Below are positions 1 through 7,975 of a DNA stretch of 64,000 nucleotides, piece by piece. The stretch's first letter is position 1. The number at the start of each line of letters is the position of its first letter. The notes beneath the pieces are model-generated. The model did not search any database, was not told the origin of the DNA, and saw nothing but the letters and a program-made list of their open reading frames with translations. The position numbers and the translations under genes are program-made. This DNA comes from Metopolophium dirhodum (Eukaryota > Arthropoda > Insecta > Hemiptera > Aphididae), in NCBI RefSeq assembly GCF_019925205.1, contig NC_083566.1, positions 26,722,001 to 26,786,000 on the forward strand, in the 5' to 3' direction.

Positions 1-294
1 AACACACATAGGTTTAAAAAAGATAATAATAATAATTATATTAGTATAATGGTAAGTATTAGAATTATAAAGAAGTAGTGTCTAATTTTACCAGTCTTGA
101 TAACTGGTGCTTTCATTGGCCGACCTCATCATGCGGTGTAAAGGACTATTTCTCCCATAATTTGTAGTGTGCACAGGAACTACGAAAGGAACGTGGTGTC
201 TAGTAATGCGAGAAGGGACTTTGATATTGATCGATGAAAGAAGAGAGGAAGCATCAATACGACCATCCATCAGCTTATTCAAAAACTCTATGTT
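1..294 (-). pseudogene. Non-LTR retrotransposon RT, C-terminal tail (3' piece, split by LTR element)
   Basis: On the minus strand, codons from about 294 down to 88 read as the last ~65 residues of an insect LINE polymerase protein. Recognisable segments are NIEFLNKLMDGRID, LLSSINIKVPSR, and the TNYG-SPLHRMMRSANE pattern that closes many CR1/Jockey-type ORF2 proteins. A stop follows at 88-90; positions 1-87 are AT-rich 3' flank. The matching upstream piece lies on the far side of the LTR element at 14,511-14,616 (LADRRVN segment). Rejoining across one copy of the ACGT duplication needs a one-base frameshift, and the upstream part has an in-frame stop. It was therefore already dead or decaying when the LTR element landed. 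Family assignment rests on motif memory only. Confidence 0.7.
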
Positions 295-298
295 ACGT
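295..298. repeat. 4-bp target-site duplication ACGT (left)
   Basis: ACGT directly flanks the TG end of the LTR element here and is repeated at 14,507-14,510 after its CA end. A 4-bp duplication is typical of Gypsy-like integrases. Confidence 0.85.
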
Positions 299-1128
299 TG
301 ATACGGAGCGTCTGTTCGTGACGTCCCGTGTCGTAAATACCAAATGCGTTGTGTATTGTTATGATTCGTTTATTATATAACCAATAAGTAATGTTTACAA
401 TGATCGGGGCAAGTTATCCCGGGCCGCGCGGCAGGCTTAAGGAAGCGGCCGCGACGGGCGGGTTCGGGCCTGAAGAGGCGCGAGCAAAACAATAGTCGGG
501 ACTTGCCTATACGTTTCGTAGAAGTAATACAATAATAGGGGAGAGTAGAAACCGTCCGTGCACGGACTCGAGCAAGTCGTGTGGGTTCGGTTCTTCCTCG
601 CGGCGAAACTCGAAATAAGCTCGCCGTAGGGGGGAACGAAGTACTACTTGTCGGCTTGCTGAATAGTCGATTGGCCAAGTTACGTCGCGAAGTCGGTTCC
701 CGGCGTGTCTTGGTATTCGTCCAACGGTGTGACTGGACTCGATTGAACGGGTGGACTGTCAGTAATGGATCGCCGGAGTATAATTATATTATACGCTGCC
801 GTCGGTGGGTCAATCAGGTCCCGGTGTGGCGGCTATCCGTTGTCGTCGATCGCTGGATGTACACGGTAGGCTTGGCGTCGTCGGTCCGTGAAGTGGCGCT
901 TATTAGCCAGGTATGCCGGGTACTGTTGAGTCTCGGCGGTATCGGGCGATCACGTTAGATCGGTGCGTTCAGGGTGCGTCGTCGTGGACTGGTTAGGTCG
1001 GATCAGCTTCGCCGGTGTCGTTCAGGTCGGTGTTGCTGCTGCGTTGATAGTCTTCGGGTCTTCAGGTCTTCGGGTCTTCTATAGTGCTTGTTGACTTGTA
1101 GAAGATATGTTGAAGACTGGTGTGGTGG

Positions 1129-1140
1129 AATAATTTGACC
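1129..1140. repeat. 12-bp LINE target (junction 1): LTR / copy A 3' end
   Basis: AATAATTTGACC. The left side is LTR R/U5 (GTGGTGG); the right side is the (AAAGC)n tail of copy A. It is identical to the five other junctions at 5,188, 6,205, 7,861, 11,648 and 14,218. Confidence 0.9.
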
Positions 1141-1240
1141 TTTGCTTTGCTTTGGGAGGGGTGGCTATGCCGTTTACTATTCCAGGCTTGTGCCTCTACT
1201 AGTGGATGGATTTTGGGGTTGATTGGTAGGTTCAGTTATG

Positions 1241-3901
1241 TTAGTCAGTCCAATTTAATGGGTATGGTTTGAGTAAACGTTTGGTGGTTGGAGGGGAGTG
1301 GGTTTTACCTAAGAGGCGGATATGATCGTATTCGGAAAAAGAGTTTTTGTAGAACATTGTTTTTGATTGAGAGCAAATGGAATTTTGAATAGATTTGAAG
1401 TTGGCTGATTTTAAAAGGGCCGAGTTTCTAACGATAGTGGGCATACCGGTTATCGTGCGTATGCCGATGTTTTGGACGGATTCAATACGTCTCCAATGGG
1501 AGGGGCCGATAAAGGGTGCCCAGGAAGAGCCAGCATATGTAAGTATAGGGGTCACGTAGAGTTTAAGTATGTTAAGTTTTGTTTTCAGCGGAACGGGACT
1601 GGTACGGTTAAGTAAGGGGTAAAGCATACCACGGACGCGGGTAGCTTTTTTGGTTACGTCTTGAATGTGTTGGTTGAATGTAAGTTTACGTCCAATCGTG
1701 ACGCCTAAGTATTTGGCCTGTTTTGACCAGTTATCGGGTTGGTTATCGATGGTTAGAGGTGGAATGTGGGTTGTATTAGAACGCCCGAAGAGGACGCCTA
1801 CTGTTTTGGTCGGGTTTATTTTGATTCGCCACCTGTGGAACCAGTTGGACGCGAGGTTGAGTTGGTGTTGTAGTTGTATGGTTGCACGTTTGGGGTTTTT
1901 GTTACTAGTGAAGAACATCGTGTCGTCAGCGAAGAGTGAGAGGTTGGCTTTAGGAGTCGTTGGAATGTCGTTAATGTACGTCAAGTATAGCGTCGGTGAG
2001 AGACAGGAGCCCTGAGGGACTCCTGCGAGTACGTGTCTGGTAGTAGAGAAGGAGTGTTCGATTTTAGTGGTAAAAGTACGGTCGGTGAGAAAGGATTGGA
2101 TGATTTTTACGATTTCTAACGAGATGTTGAGTTTGGAGAGTTTGTAGAGTAGGCCTTCGTGCCAGACGCGGTCGAAGGCTTTCTCCACGTCGAGGAAGAC
2201 GGAAGCAGTGTTTAAGTCGTTGTTAAAGTTTTCGCTCAGTTGGTGGGTGAGTTTGGTCAGTTGCAGTGTGGTCGAGTGTTCGGGTCTGAAGGCGAACTGT
2301 TCGGGACGGATTTTGTTTTTGAGTTTGTCTTGTAGGTGGGTGAGGATGAGTCGTTCGTAAATTTTGGACAGGGAGGAGAGGAGGGCGATTGGTCTATAGT
2401 TTTCGGGTTGTTTATGGTCTTTGCCAGGTTTGGGAATGGAGATGATGACTGCTTTTTTCCAGGCAAGGGGAAAGTAGCAGATTCTGAAGGCGCTGTTGAT
2501 GATCCGAGTAAGGGACAGTATAACGTTGTTCGGTAGGAATTTAAGAGCCGTGTTGGTGATGAGGTCGTCACCTGGGGCTTTCTTTTTGCGAAGGTTGCGA
2601 ATTATGTCTTGTATCTGGCCGGGAGTGGTAAAGAGGTTAGATCGGGTGATGTCAAGGCCTTGTAGGTACTGGGAGTGAGCGGTTACGTCTGGTAAGTCGG
2701 GGCCGGGGTTTGTTTGAAATTGACGTTCGAGCGAGTCGGCTATCAGCTCTGCTCGTTCGTTGGCCGGAAAAACTAGGCCGTCGGGGCCGGTTAGTGGGTG
2801 AGATGCTGGACGTTTGTGTAAGAGACATTTGTTGAGTTTGTATATTGAACCGTCTTGGTGGTCTAGTGAGTTAAGAAAGATGTCCCATTGGTCAGTATTG
2901 TGCGTTGCGAGTAAGGTACGTATGAGAGATATTTTGGCGTTTAGTTGTCGTTTAATTGTCGGGTCGCGGTTTATTTGCCATTCGCGGCGTATACGGTTTT
3001 TGTCTCGTATTTCCAGTTTAATGTAGTCTGGTACTACAGTGGACGGGTGTTTGCGTGTCGGTACGTATACGCTGGATTCAACCGCTTGTTGGATATGTTT
3101 TGTGAGGTTTTCGATTGCCAGGTCGATAGACTCGCGGTCGTTGGTCGGTTGAGTGGTTGAGTTCGGTAAGTTCGTGAGAGTTGTCGTGTATTTTTTCCAG
3201 TTAATAAACCGATTCGTAACCGGTGGAGAAGAAGAGATCGGAGTGCAGAGTGTATCTAGAAGAATGGGGTTGTGGTCGGAAGATAGTTCGTTGAGGTTAG
3301 TGATTTGGGTTTGATAGGGTAGTCGTACGAGGGCGATGTCGAGTATGTCAGGTCTGTATCGTGTGCATGTCGGGAAATGTGTGGGAGAAGAGGGAGCAGT
3401 TACAGAGTAGTCCGATTGTTGTGCGTGGTCAAAGAGGACACGGCCGGCAGCGTTAGTCGTGTGGCTATACCACAGCGGATGTTTGGCGTTGAAGTCGCCT
3501 GCCGAAATTTGCCATTCGGCACTCTTTGTCAAAAGGTCGAGGTCGTTTGTCGTTAGTAGGGTTCCGGGTGGTTTGTATACGGCTGAAATAAGTACTTCGT
3601 GGCCGTTGAGTTGTACGAGGATGGAAGAGGTTTGGATGGTTGTGTTTAGGGTAACTGGTTGGTGAACGATACGTCGGTTGACGAGAACGGCCGTGCCTCC
3701 GTGGGCGGGCGAGCCCCGCACGGGCGGCAGGTCGTTCCTGTACGTAAAAAAGTTAGGAATGTGAAGTCTGGCCGAGGGTTTTAGGTGGGTTTCGTTAAGT
3801 AGGATTATGTCGGTTTTCAGTTTTAGTGCTAAAGAGCGCAGTTCGTCGAGTTTGTGGTTAATGCCGTTTGAGTTCCAAAATAGAATTTTTAAGTTATCCA
3901 T
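1241..3901 (-). CDS. ORF2, APE endonuclease + reverse transcriptase (copy A)
   Basis: 886 codons. The endonuclease spans ~1-225 with WNSNG (N10), NETHLKP (E37), AGDFNAKHP and SSDHNP (D209/H210), all expected for an active APE-type nuclease. RT spans ~440-720 with IPKPGKDHKQPENYRPIALL, VFLDVEKAFDRVWHEG, GVPQGSCLSP and FADD at 657-660. No RNase H follows, which matches the Jockey clade. The start ATG lies inside ORF1's last codons (ATGGATAA), suggesting reinitiation after ORF1. No internal stop or missing catalytic residue is visible, so the enzyme may be functional. It would nick the LTR target and copy the RNA in place. Confidence 0.92.
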   Translation of the reverse strand: MDNLKILFWNSNGINHKLDELRSLALKLKTDIILLNETHLKPSARLHIPNFFTYRNDLPPVRGSPAHGGTAVLVNRRIVHQPVTLNTTIQTSSILVQLNGHEVLISAVYKPPGTLLTTNDLDLLTKSAEWQISAGDFNAKHPLWYSHTTNAAGRVLFDHAQQSDYSVTAPSSPTHFPTCTRYRPDILDIALVRLPYQTQITNLNELSSDHNPILLDTLCTPISSSPPVTNRFINWKKYTTTLTNLPNSTTQPTNDRESIDLAIENLTKHIQQAVESSVYVPTRKHPSTVVPDYIKLEIRDKNRIRREWQINRDPTIKRQLNAKISLIRTLLATHNTDQWDIFLNSLDHQDGSIYKLNKCLLHKRPASHPLTGPDGLVFPANERAELIADSLERQFQTNPGPDLPDVTAHSQYLQGLDITRSNLFTTPGQIQDIIRNLRKKKAPGDDLITNTALKFLPNNVILSLTRIINSAFRICYFPLAWKKAVIISIPKPGKDHKQPENYRPIALLSSLSKIYERLILTHLQDKLKNKIRPEQFAFRPEHSTTLQLTKLTHQLSENFNNDLNTASVFLDVEKAFDRVWHEGLLYKLSKLNISLEIVKIIQSFLTDRTFTTKIEHSFSTTRHVLAGVPQGSCLSPTLYLTYINDIPTTPKANLSLFADDTMFFTSNKNPKRATIQLQHQLNLASNWFHRWRIKINPTKTVGVLFGRSNTTHIPPLTIDNQPDNWSKQAKYLGVTIGRKLTFNQHIQDVTKKATRVRGMLYPLLNRTSPVPLKTKLNILKLYVTPILTYAGSSWAPFIGPSHWRRIESVQNIGIRTITGMPTIVRNSALLKSANFKSIQNSICSQSKTMFYKNSFSEYDHIRLLGKTHSPPTTKRLLKPYPLNWTD

Positions 3902-5156
3902 TTTGGGGGGATAGTATGGTTAAGAATGATTGTATCGCTGTTTGTATCAGGGTTTTGGGGTCCTGGTTGTTAACTATGGCTGTTAAGAGGTTGGTCAGGA
4001 GGTTTAAAATGAGGGACAGGTTAATTTGTGGGGCTTCGGGACTGGTCGGTTTTGGTGGTGGTGGTGGTGGGGGCGCTTGGCCGGTGGTGGCTGCAGCGTA
4101 CGAGCGGGTTTGGGGTTTTATTGTAGTTGTTGGTGGGGGCAGGGGTGGTGTAAAAGATTGAGTTGTCGGTGGCAGGGTTTGGGGTTTGGTTGTTGGTGGT
4201 GCGATTTTGGGTTTTATCGTCAAGAGATGTGGGCATCCGCGGAAATTAGCCGTATGAGGCCCGCCGCAATTGCAGCATGTCGGGGTTTGGTCGGGAGTTT
4301 TTTGGCATTCAGATGCCAAGTGATTTCCTGCGCACTTGACGCATCTGGGTGGGTGGCCACAGTTACGGGAACCGTGTCCAAAACGTTGGCACGAAAAACA
4401 TTGTGCCGGGCCGGAAGGTTTAAGGGCTTCTACCGAAATCGTTAGATAAAATAGGGAGTTGAGAAGGAAGATATCCTTGGCGTTCGGGGTTGCCGCAATG
4501 TGTACGAGGCACATGGGCATCGGTTTTTCGGGAGTACCGAAACGGCGGATGTATTTTGTTTGGAAGTTTAGGGTTTCTAGTTCGGATTTTAGATCGTCAG
4601 TGGTGATGTCGATCGGTATGCCCTTTAGAACGACCTTAAGGGAACGATCTTCAGGGAGGCTGAAGGTATGGAATTCAGTTTTGCTGTCAACTAGGACTTT
4701 CTGAATTTGTCGGAAGTGGGTGGGGTCGGTAGTTTGGACGGTTATTTGTCCATTGGATGTGGTTTTGGCTGTAATTGCCGATGGAGTGAAGTTCGGAAGT
4801 TTGTAAATGGTTGGTGCGATTTTTCGCCAGGACGCAGAGTTTAAGATTAAGGGGGGTGGCCTGATTTGCTTGGGTTTGGCTGATGTCGGGGTTTGTTGTT
4901 CGGATGTTTTGGCTGGTGGAGATTTCATAGTCGGGGCGGAGTGTTGGGCGGATTTGTTTGACTCGGTGTCGGAAGTGGAGCAGTTTGATGACATTGATAT
5001 TGATGAGTCGGTCGACGGAGTTGGAGAGGGTGGGGAATCCCTCTGTGGACCTTTTAGGAAGGTGGACGGTGGGGATGGCGAGGCACGTGGACGTCCCTTC
5101 TTGGAACTCCCGGGTGTTTGCGCGGGGCCCTTCCGCTTGTTAGCTGTCTTGCCCAT
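3894..5156 (-). CDS. ORF1, Gag-like nucleic-acid chaperone (copy A)
   Basis: 420 codons. The N-terminal ~100 residues are rich in Ser/Pro/Lys and look disordered. Residues ~165-210 (RSLKVVLKGIPIDITTDDLK) resemble the PRE_C2HC region of Jockey-type Gag proteins. Three zinc knuckles follow: C-X2-C-X4-H-X4-C at ~253-266, C-X2-C-X3-H-X4-C at ~272-284 and C-X2-C-X3-H-X6-C at ~294-308. A proline-rich stretch with a poly-Pro run precedes the C-terminus. The product should coat the element RNA and guide it to the nucleus. The stop overlaps the ORF2 start by 8 nt. The ATG at 5,156 is the first in the element, about 31 bp from the insertion junction, and gives MGKTANKRKG. Confidence 0.9.
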   Translation of the reverse strand: MGKTANKRKGPAQTPGSSKKGRPRASPSPPSTFLKGPQRDSPPSPTPSTDSSISMSSNCSTSDTESNKSAQHSAPTMKSPPAKTSEQQTPTSAKPKQIRPPPLILNSASWRKIAPTIYKLPNFTPSAITAKTTSNGQITVQTTDPTHFRQIQKVLVDSKTEFHTFSLPEDRSLKVVLKGIPIDITTDDLKSELETLNFQTKYIRRFGTPEKPMPMCLVHIAATPNAKDIFLLNSLFYLTISVEALKPSGPAQCFSCQRFGHGSRNCGHPPRCVKCAGNHLASECQKTPDQTPTCCNCGGPHTANFRGCPHLLTIKPKIAPPTTKPQTLPPTTQSFTPPLPPPTTTIKPQTRSYAAATTGQAPPPPPPPKPTSPEAPQINLSLILNLLTNLLTAIVNNQDPKTLIQTAIQSFLTILSPQNG

Positions 5157-5187
5157 GGCAAGACCGTAACAAACTCAGGGTTTTAAC

Positions 5188-5199
5188 AATAATTTGACC
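5188..5199. repeat. 12-bp LINE target (junction 2): copy A 5' end / copy B 3' end
   Basis: AATAATTTGACC lies between the 5' end of copy A (minus strand GTTAAAACCC) and the tail of copy B. A single 12-mer shared by two adjacent copies is what sequential insertion into a regenerated target gives. Confidence 0.9.
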
Positions 5200-6204
5200 T
5201 TTGCTTTGCTTTGGGAGGGGTGGCTATGCCGTTTACTATTCCAGGCTTGTGCCTCTACTAGTGGATGGATTTTGGGGTTGATTGGTAGGTTCAGTTATGT
5301 TAGTCAGTCCAAATTAATGGGTATGGTTTGAGTAAACGTTTGGTGGTTGGAGGGGAGTGGGTTTTACCTAAGAGGCGGATATGATCGTATTCGGAAAAAG
5401 AGTTTTTGTAGAACATTGTTTTTGATTGAGAGCAAATGGAATTTTGAATAGATTTGAAGTTGGCTGATTTTAAAAGGGCCGAGTTTCTAACGATAGTGGG
5501 CATACCGGTTATCGTGCGTATGCCGATGTTTTGGACGGATTCAATACGTCTCCAATGGGAGGGGCCGATAAAGGGTGCCCAGGAAGAGCCAGCATATGTA
5601 AGTATAGGGGTCACGTAGAGTTTAAGTATGTTAAGTTTTGTTTTCAGCGGAACGGGACTGGTACGGTTAAGTAAGGGGTAAAGCATACCACGGACGCGGG
5701 TAGCTTTTTTGGTTACGTCTTGAATGTGTTGGTTGAATGTAAGTTTACGTCCAATCGTGACGCCTAAGTATTTGGCCTGTTTTGACCAGTTAACGGGTTG
5801 GTTATCGATGGTTAGAGGTGGAATGTGGGTTGTATTAGAACGCCCGAAGAGGACGCCTACTGTTTTGGTCGGGTTTATTTTGATTCGCCACCTGTGGAAC
5901 CAGTTGGACGCGAGGTTGAGTTGGTGTTGTAGTTGTATGGTTGCACGTTTGGGGTTTTTGTTACTAGTAAAGAACATCGTGTCGTCAGCGAAGAGTGAGA
6001 GGTTGGCTTTAGGAGTCGTTGGAATGTCGTTAATGTACGTCAAGTATAGCGTCGGTGAGAGACAGGAGCCCTGAGGGACTCCTGCGAGTACGTGTCTGGT
6101 AGTAGAGAAGGAGTGTTCGATTTTAGTGGTAAAAGTACGGTCGGTGAGAAAGGATTGGATGATTTTTACGATTTCTAACGAGATGTTGAGTTTGGAGAGT
6201 TTGT
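5200..6204 (-). mobile_element. Jockey-like LINE copy B, 5'-truncated
   Basis: A 1,005-bp minus-strand copy beginning inside the RT domain and ending in the same (AAAGC)n tail as copy A. It is flanked by the 12-mer at 5,188 and 6,205. Its body shares single-base states with C and D (AACGGG and TAGTAAAG where A has ATCGGG and TAGTGAAG) plus a private change near the stop codon. Confidence 0.88.
5300..6204 (-). pseudogene. ORF2 C-terminal part (copy B)
   Basis: About 301 codons corresponding to residues ~586-886 of ORF2, starting at KLSKLNISLE. It keeps GVPQGS and FADD but lacks the endonuclease and the N-terminal RT motifs, so it cannot work alone. The frame stays open upstream across the 12-mer into LTR U3 up to about 6,304, making a fused frame with no ATG at its start; I treat this as chance read-through. 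One substitution near the end gives PLIWTD where copies A, C and D have PLNWTD. Confidence 0.85.
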
Positions 6205-6216
6205 AATAATTTGACC
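6205..6216. repeat. 12-bp LINE target (junction 3): copy B truncation point / LTR U3
   Basis: AATAATTTGACC followed by GGTGAATTGTCCCGG of the LTR. With junction 1 this defines the empty site as GTGGTGG-AATAATTTGACC-GGTGAATT. Confidence 0.9.
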
Positions 6217-6230
6217 GGTGAATTGTCCCG

Positions 6231-6240
6231 GTATATATAC
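6231..6240 (-). promoter_or_regulatory. TATA box of the 3' LTR
   Basis: GTATATATAC on the minus strand, preceded by a CCAAT motif (CGACCAATCACAGG, plus about 6,263-6,276). The 12-bp LINE target lies 15-26 bp further down the minus strand, so predicted initiation (25-31 bp after TATA) falls in or next to it. GGTCAAATT in the target resembles an arthropod initiator (TCA core). Confidence 0.6.
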
Positions 6241-6453
6241 TATTTGTTTCCCTTTGTTGTCCTGTGATTGGTCGAGGATGGTTGCTTTGATAAGCAATAA
6301 CCACACCTCGACCCGTTGGTGTTCGCTTTGTTAATGTGGTTCTTGTTTGTTATTTCCGTGAAATTTTCCTGTTGGTAAACTACTTATTCTAATATGTCGC
6401 GTCTATTACTTGTGTCGCATTATGTTGCCATACTGTTGTGTTTGGTGGTCCTG

Positions 6454-6476
6454 AAAGGACCATTTTAATACAGTGA
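6454..6476 (-). other. Hairpin in U3 resembling a histone 3' stem-loop
   Basis: The minus strand contains GGTCCT-TTC-AGGACC with flanks AAAAT and ACCAAAC. It is repeated in the other LTR near 14,467-14,489. It resembles the replication-dependent histone mRNA stem-loop (6-bp stem) but the loop is three bases instead of four, so function is uncertain. Confidence 0.35.
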
Positions 6477-6493
6477 CGGTTTATCCCGTTACA

Positions 6494-6506
6494 ACTCCCC
6501 CCTCGG
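6494..6506 (-). other. Polypurine tract
   Basis: The minus strand reads CCGAGGGGGGAGT immediately before the TGTAACGGG start of the 3' LTR. This is the expected plus-strand primer position of an LTR retroelement. Confidence 0.8.
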
Positions 6507-6762
6507 ATTAGTGACCAAGTGGCTGTGTGAGCGAGTTGGTAGCTAATTCTAATCCGAAAGTGCGTCGTCATATCGATGCTTTGTGTAGGGAGCAGCGAAA
6601 TCTGTTGCGTGAGGGATGTCTCGTTTTGATTGTCGAATAGTGTTTTTTGGTTTCTCGTACTTGGCTGGGGTGATTCTACGGGTTTATATACTTTTTTTTT
6701 TTTTTTTTTTTTTTTGAGTTTCTAGTCATTTTGCTTCAGTAGTGTCGTTATTATTTTTGAGT

Positions 6763-7020
6763 GGTTGGGTACACTATTTCGCCGTACCGACTAGTAAACG
6801 TCGAACTTGTATATTGTGTTGATTTCGTGGTCGATGTAGTTTCCGAGGCACGGGTTGGTTATTCAAACCTCCAACAAATCGATTGCGGTATTACTGTACC
6901 GACTAATAGACGTTCTTATCGGTTTGTTGGCGGGTATACTATTTCGCCGTACCGACTAGTAAACGTCGTACTTGTATATTGTGTTGATTTGTGGTCGATG
7001 TAGTTCCTGAGCCACGGGTT
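6763..7020 (-). repeat. Duplicated leader segment inside the LTR element
   Basis: Segments 6,763-6,858 and 6,924-7,020 share about 90% of bases, including ACTATTTCGCCGTACCGACT and the CACGGGTTGG end. The second copy runs into the functional primer-binding site; the first keeps only CACGGGTTGG and lacks GCGCCA. Spacing is about 161 bp. This suggests slippage or strand transfer during reverse transcription that duplicated the leader. Confidence 0.7.
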
Positions 7021-7028
7021 GGGCGCCA
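7012..7028 (-). other. Primer-binding site
   Basis: The minus strand reads TGGCGCCCAACCCGTGG two bases after the LTR end. TGGCGCCC is the common start of tRNA-primed binding sites (tRNA-Lys-like and related). Its position next to the LTR fixes the element's orientation as minus. Confidence 0.8.
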
Positions 7029-7860
7029 GTTGATACGGAGCGTCTGTTCGTGACGTCCCGTGTCGTAAATACCAAATGCGTTGTGTATTGTTATGATTCG
7101 TTTATTATATAACCAATAAGTAATGTTTACAATGATCGGGGCAAGTTATCCCGGGCCGCGCGGCAGGCTTAAGGAAGCGGCCGCGACGGGCGGGTTCGGG
7201 CCTGAAGAGGCGCGAGCAAAACAATAGTCGGGACTTGCCTATACGTTTCGTAGAAGTAATACAATAATAGGGGAGAGTAGAAACCGTCCGTGCACGGACT
7301 CGAGCAAGTCGTGTGGGTTCGGTTCTTCCTCGCGGCGAAACTCGAAATAAGCTCGCCGTAGGGGGGAACGAAGTACTACTTGTCGGCTTGCTGAATAGTC
7401 GATTGGCCAAGTTACGTCGCGAAGTCGGTTCCCGGCGTGTCTTGGTATTCGTCCAACGGTGTGACTGGACTCGATTGAACGGGTGGACTGTCAGTAATGG
7501 ATCGCCGGAGTATAATTATATTATACGCTGCCGTCGGTGGGTCAATCAGGTCCCGGTGTGGCGGCTATCCGTTGTCGTCGATCGCTGGATGTACACGGTA
7601 GGCTTGGCGTCGTCGGTCCGTGAAGTGGCGCTTATTAGCCAGGTATGCCGGGTACTGTTGAGTCTCGGCGGTATCGGGCGATCACGTTAGATCGGTGCGT
7701 TCAGGGTGCGTCGTCGTGGACTGGTTAGGTCGGATCAGCTTCGCCGGTGTCGTTCAGGTCGGTGTTGCTGCTGCGTTGATAGTCTTCGGGTCTTCAGGTC
7801 TTCGGGTCTTCTATAGTGCTTGTTGACTTGTAGAAGATATGTTGAAGACTGGTGTGGTGG

Positions 7861-7872
7861 AATAATTTGACC
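7861..7872. repeat. 12-bp LINE target (junction 4): LTR / copy C 3' end
   Basis: The same LTR left flank as junction 1 (GTGGTGG). The adjoining tail is longer by three bases (TGCTTTGC instead of TTTGC), as in copy D. Confidence 0.9.
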
Positions 7873-7975
7873 TGCTTTGCTTTGCTTTGGGAGGGGTGGC
7901 TATGCCGTTTACTATTCCAGGCTTGTGCCTCTACTAGTGGATGGATTTTGGGGTTGATTGGTAGGTTCAGTTATG

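Larger units (their letters stand above)
1141..5187 (-). mobile_element. Jockey-like LINE copy A, both ORFs intact
   Basis: A 4,047-bp minus-strand copy flanked by the 12-bp duplication AATAATTTGACC (1,129-1,140 and 5,188-5,199). It has about 31 bp of 5' UTR, ORF1 (Gag-like), ORF2 (endonuclease plus RT), and ~100 bp of 3' UTR ending in a simple (AAAGC)n tail rather than poly-A. The very short 5' UTR leaves no room for a typical Jockey internal promoter, unless a promoter lies in ORF1 or a few 5' bases are lost. It is near-identical to copies B-D, with scattered single-base differences, so all are young. Confidence 0.88.
299..6493 (-). repeat. 3' LTR (interrupted at 1,129-6,216)
   Basis: LTR sequence occupies 299-1,140 and 6,217-6,493. 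LINE copies A and B, with duplicated 12-mers, lie between. On the minus strand the 277-bp piece is the U3-like part (enhancer/TATA side) and the 830-bp piece is R/U5. A canonical AATAAA (minus strand, plus 369-374) sits about 70 bp before the LTR end, so R is long and U5 short. The R/U5 part is GC-rich compared with the window. Short open frames in it (for example 373-678 minus and 581-958 plus) resemble no known protein and are repeated identically in the other LTR only because the LTR is repeated. Confidence 0.87.
6494..7030 (-). other. Internal region of the LTR element (537 bp, non-coding)
   Basis: On the minus strand it runs from the primer-binding site to the polypurine tract. It contains a run of 24 T (6,692-6,715; poly-A on the element strand) and two imperfect direct copies of a ~97-bp leader segment (6,763-6,858 and 6,924-7,020). 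No open frame of substance is present; a 60-codon frame at 6,389-6,571 straddles the LTR border and looks accidental. The size places the element among TRIM/SMART-like or short LARD-like non-autonomous elements. Confidence 0.75.

Noticed and set aside
373..958. Open frames in the LTR (101 codons minus, 125 codons plus), repeated at 7,105-7,690
   Set aside because: They overlap each other on opposite strands, have no recognisable domain, and recur only because the LTR recurs. The GC-rich R/U5 sequence makes long chance frames likely.
1665..5169. Many plus-strand open frames opposite ORF1/ORF2, also in copies B-D
   Set aside because: They are shadows of the conserved minus-strand LINE genes, with no independent start context or motif.
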